This document shows positions 16,974 through 16,980 of a DNA stretch of 16,980 nt, piece by piece. Where the stretch lies: contig NWUY0300034057.1 in NCBI GenBank assembly GCA_004151065.3, forward strand, positions 29,923 through 46,902, given 5' to 3'. Position numbers and translations under genes: made by a program. Numbering within the stretch: position 1 is the first letter of the stretch; each line of letters opens with the position of its first letter. The DNA is from Larix sibirica. Its lineage: Eukaryota; Streptophyta; Pinopsida; Pinales; Pinaceae. A model generated the notes under the pieces. The model searched no databases. It was not told the DNA's origin and was given only the letters and a program-made list of their open reading frames with translations.

Positions 16974-16980
16974 AAGTCGA

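Larger units (their letters stand above)
15951..16980 (+). mobile_element. LINE copy D, 5'-truncated, running off the window
   Basis: ORF2 remnant on the + strand with zf-RVT (16040-16255), linker and RNase H (about 16513-16860). The 5' end lies between about 15950 and 16040. No 3' untranslated region or poly(A) is seen before the window ends; the sequence after about 16890 is unlike the other three copies. Confidence 0.78.

Noticed and set aside
1-16980. A previously undescribed defence or biosynthetic system
   Set aside because: Every recognisable protein segment belongs to LINE ORFs or arogenate dehydrogenase, plus one unclassified frame in the LTR element; no set of intact co-located genes exists.

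Overview
This window looks like repetitive nuclear DNA from a seed plant. The evidence is a broken piece of a plant-type arogenate dehydrogenase, L1-type LINEs whose ORF1 carries DUF4283 and a CCHC knuckle, LINE ORF2 ending in an RNase H domain, an LTR element with a tRNA-iMet-like primer site, and AT-rich gene-poor spacers. I see no intact host gene, no CRISPR array and no prokaryotic operon. The species cannot be fixed from this sequence alone.

Layout. Positions 1-436 hold no recognisable gene. Positions 437-649 (+) are a decayed arogenate dehydrogenase fragment, followed by short tandem repeats (643-700, 942-1057) and AT-rich spacer. LINE copy A (+, about 1540-3400) is 5'-truncated and keeps zf-RVT and RNase H. 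A spacer (3401-4747) holds three tandem duplications and a tRNA-like SINE head. LINE copy B (-, about 12545 down to 4748) is the main element and is nearly full length: 5' leader with telo-box-like motifs and short uORFs, ORF1 (12343-10243), an ATGA overlap, then ORF2 with endonuclease, reverse transcriptase, zf-RVT and RNase H. Copy B is split at 5614-6765 by a nested small LTR retroelement in the same orientation. LINE copy C (-, about 15600-13039) begins inside the reverse transcriptase. LINE copy D (+, about 15950 to the window end) keeps zf-RVT and RNase H.

How the parts relate. All four LINE copies belong to one lineage and run zf-RVT, linker, RNase H. They were probably inserted independently: B and C lie in the same direction, A and B are tail to tail, C and D are head to head. 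All are dead, through nonsense codons (several at conserved Trp, Gln or Arg positions), frameshifts, a deletion beside RT motif A in copy B, and loss of catalytic residues (EN His in B, three of four RNase H carboxylates in A). The LTR insertion in B is younger than B itself, because the domain order of B resumes across the insertion.

No new biological system is supported. The best leads are the nested insertion, the ORF1/ORF2 ATGA junction, the leader of copy B, and the stray arogenate dehydrogenase fragment.
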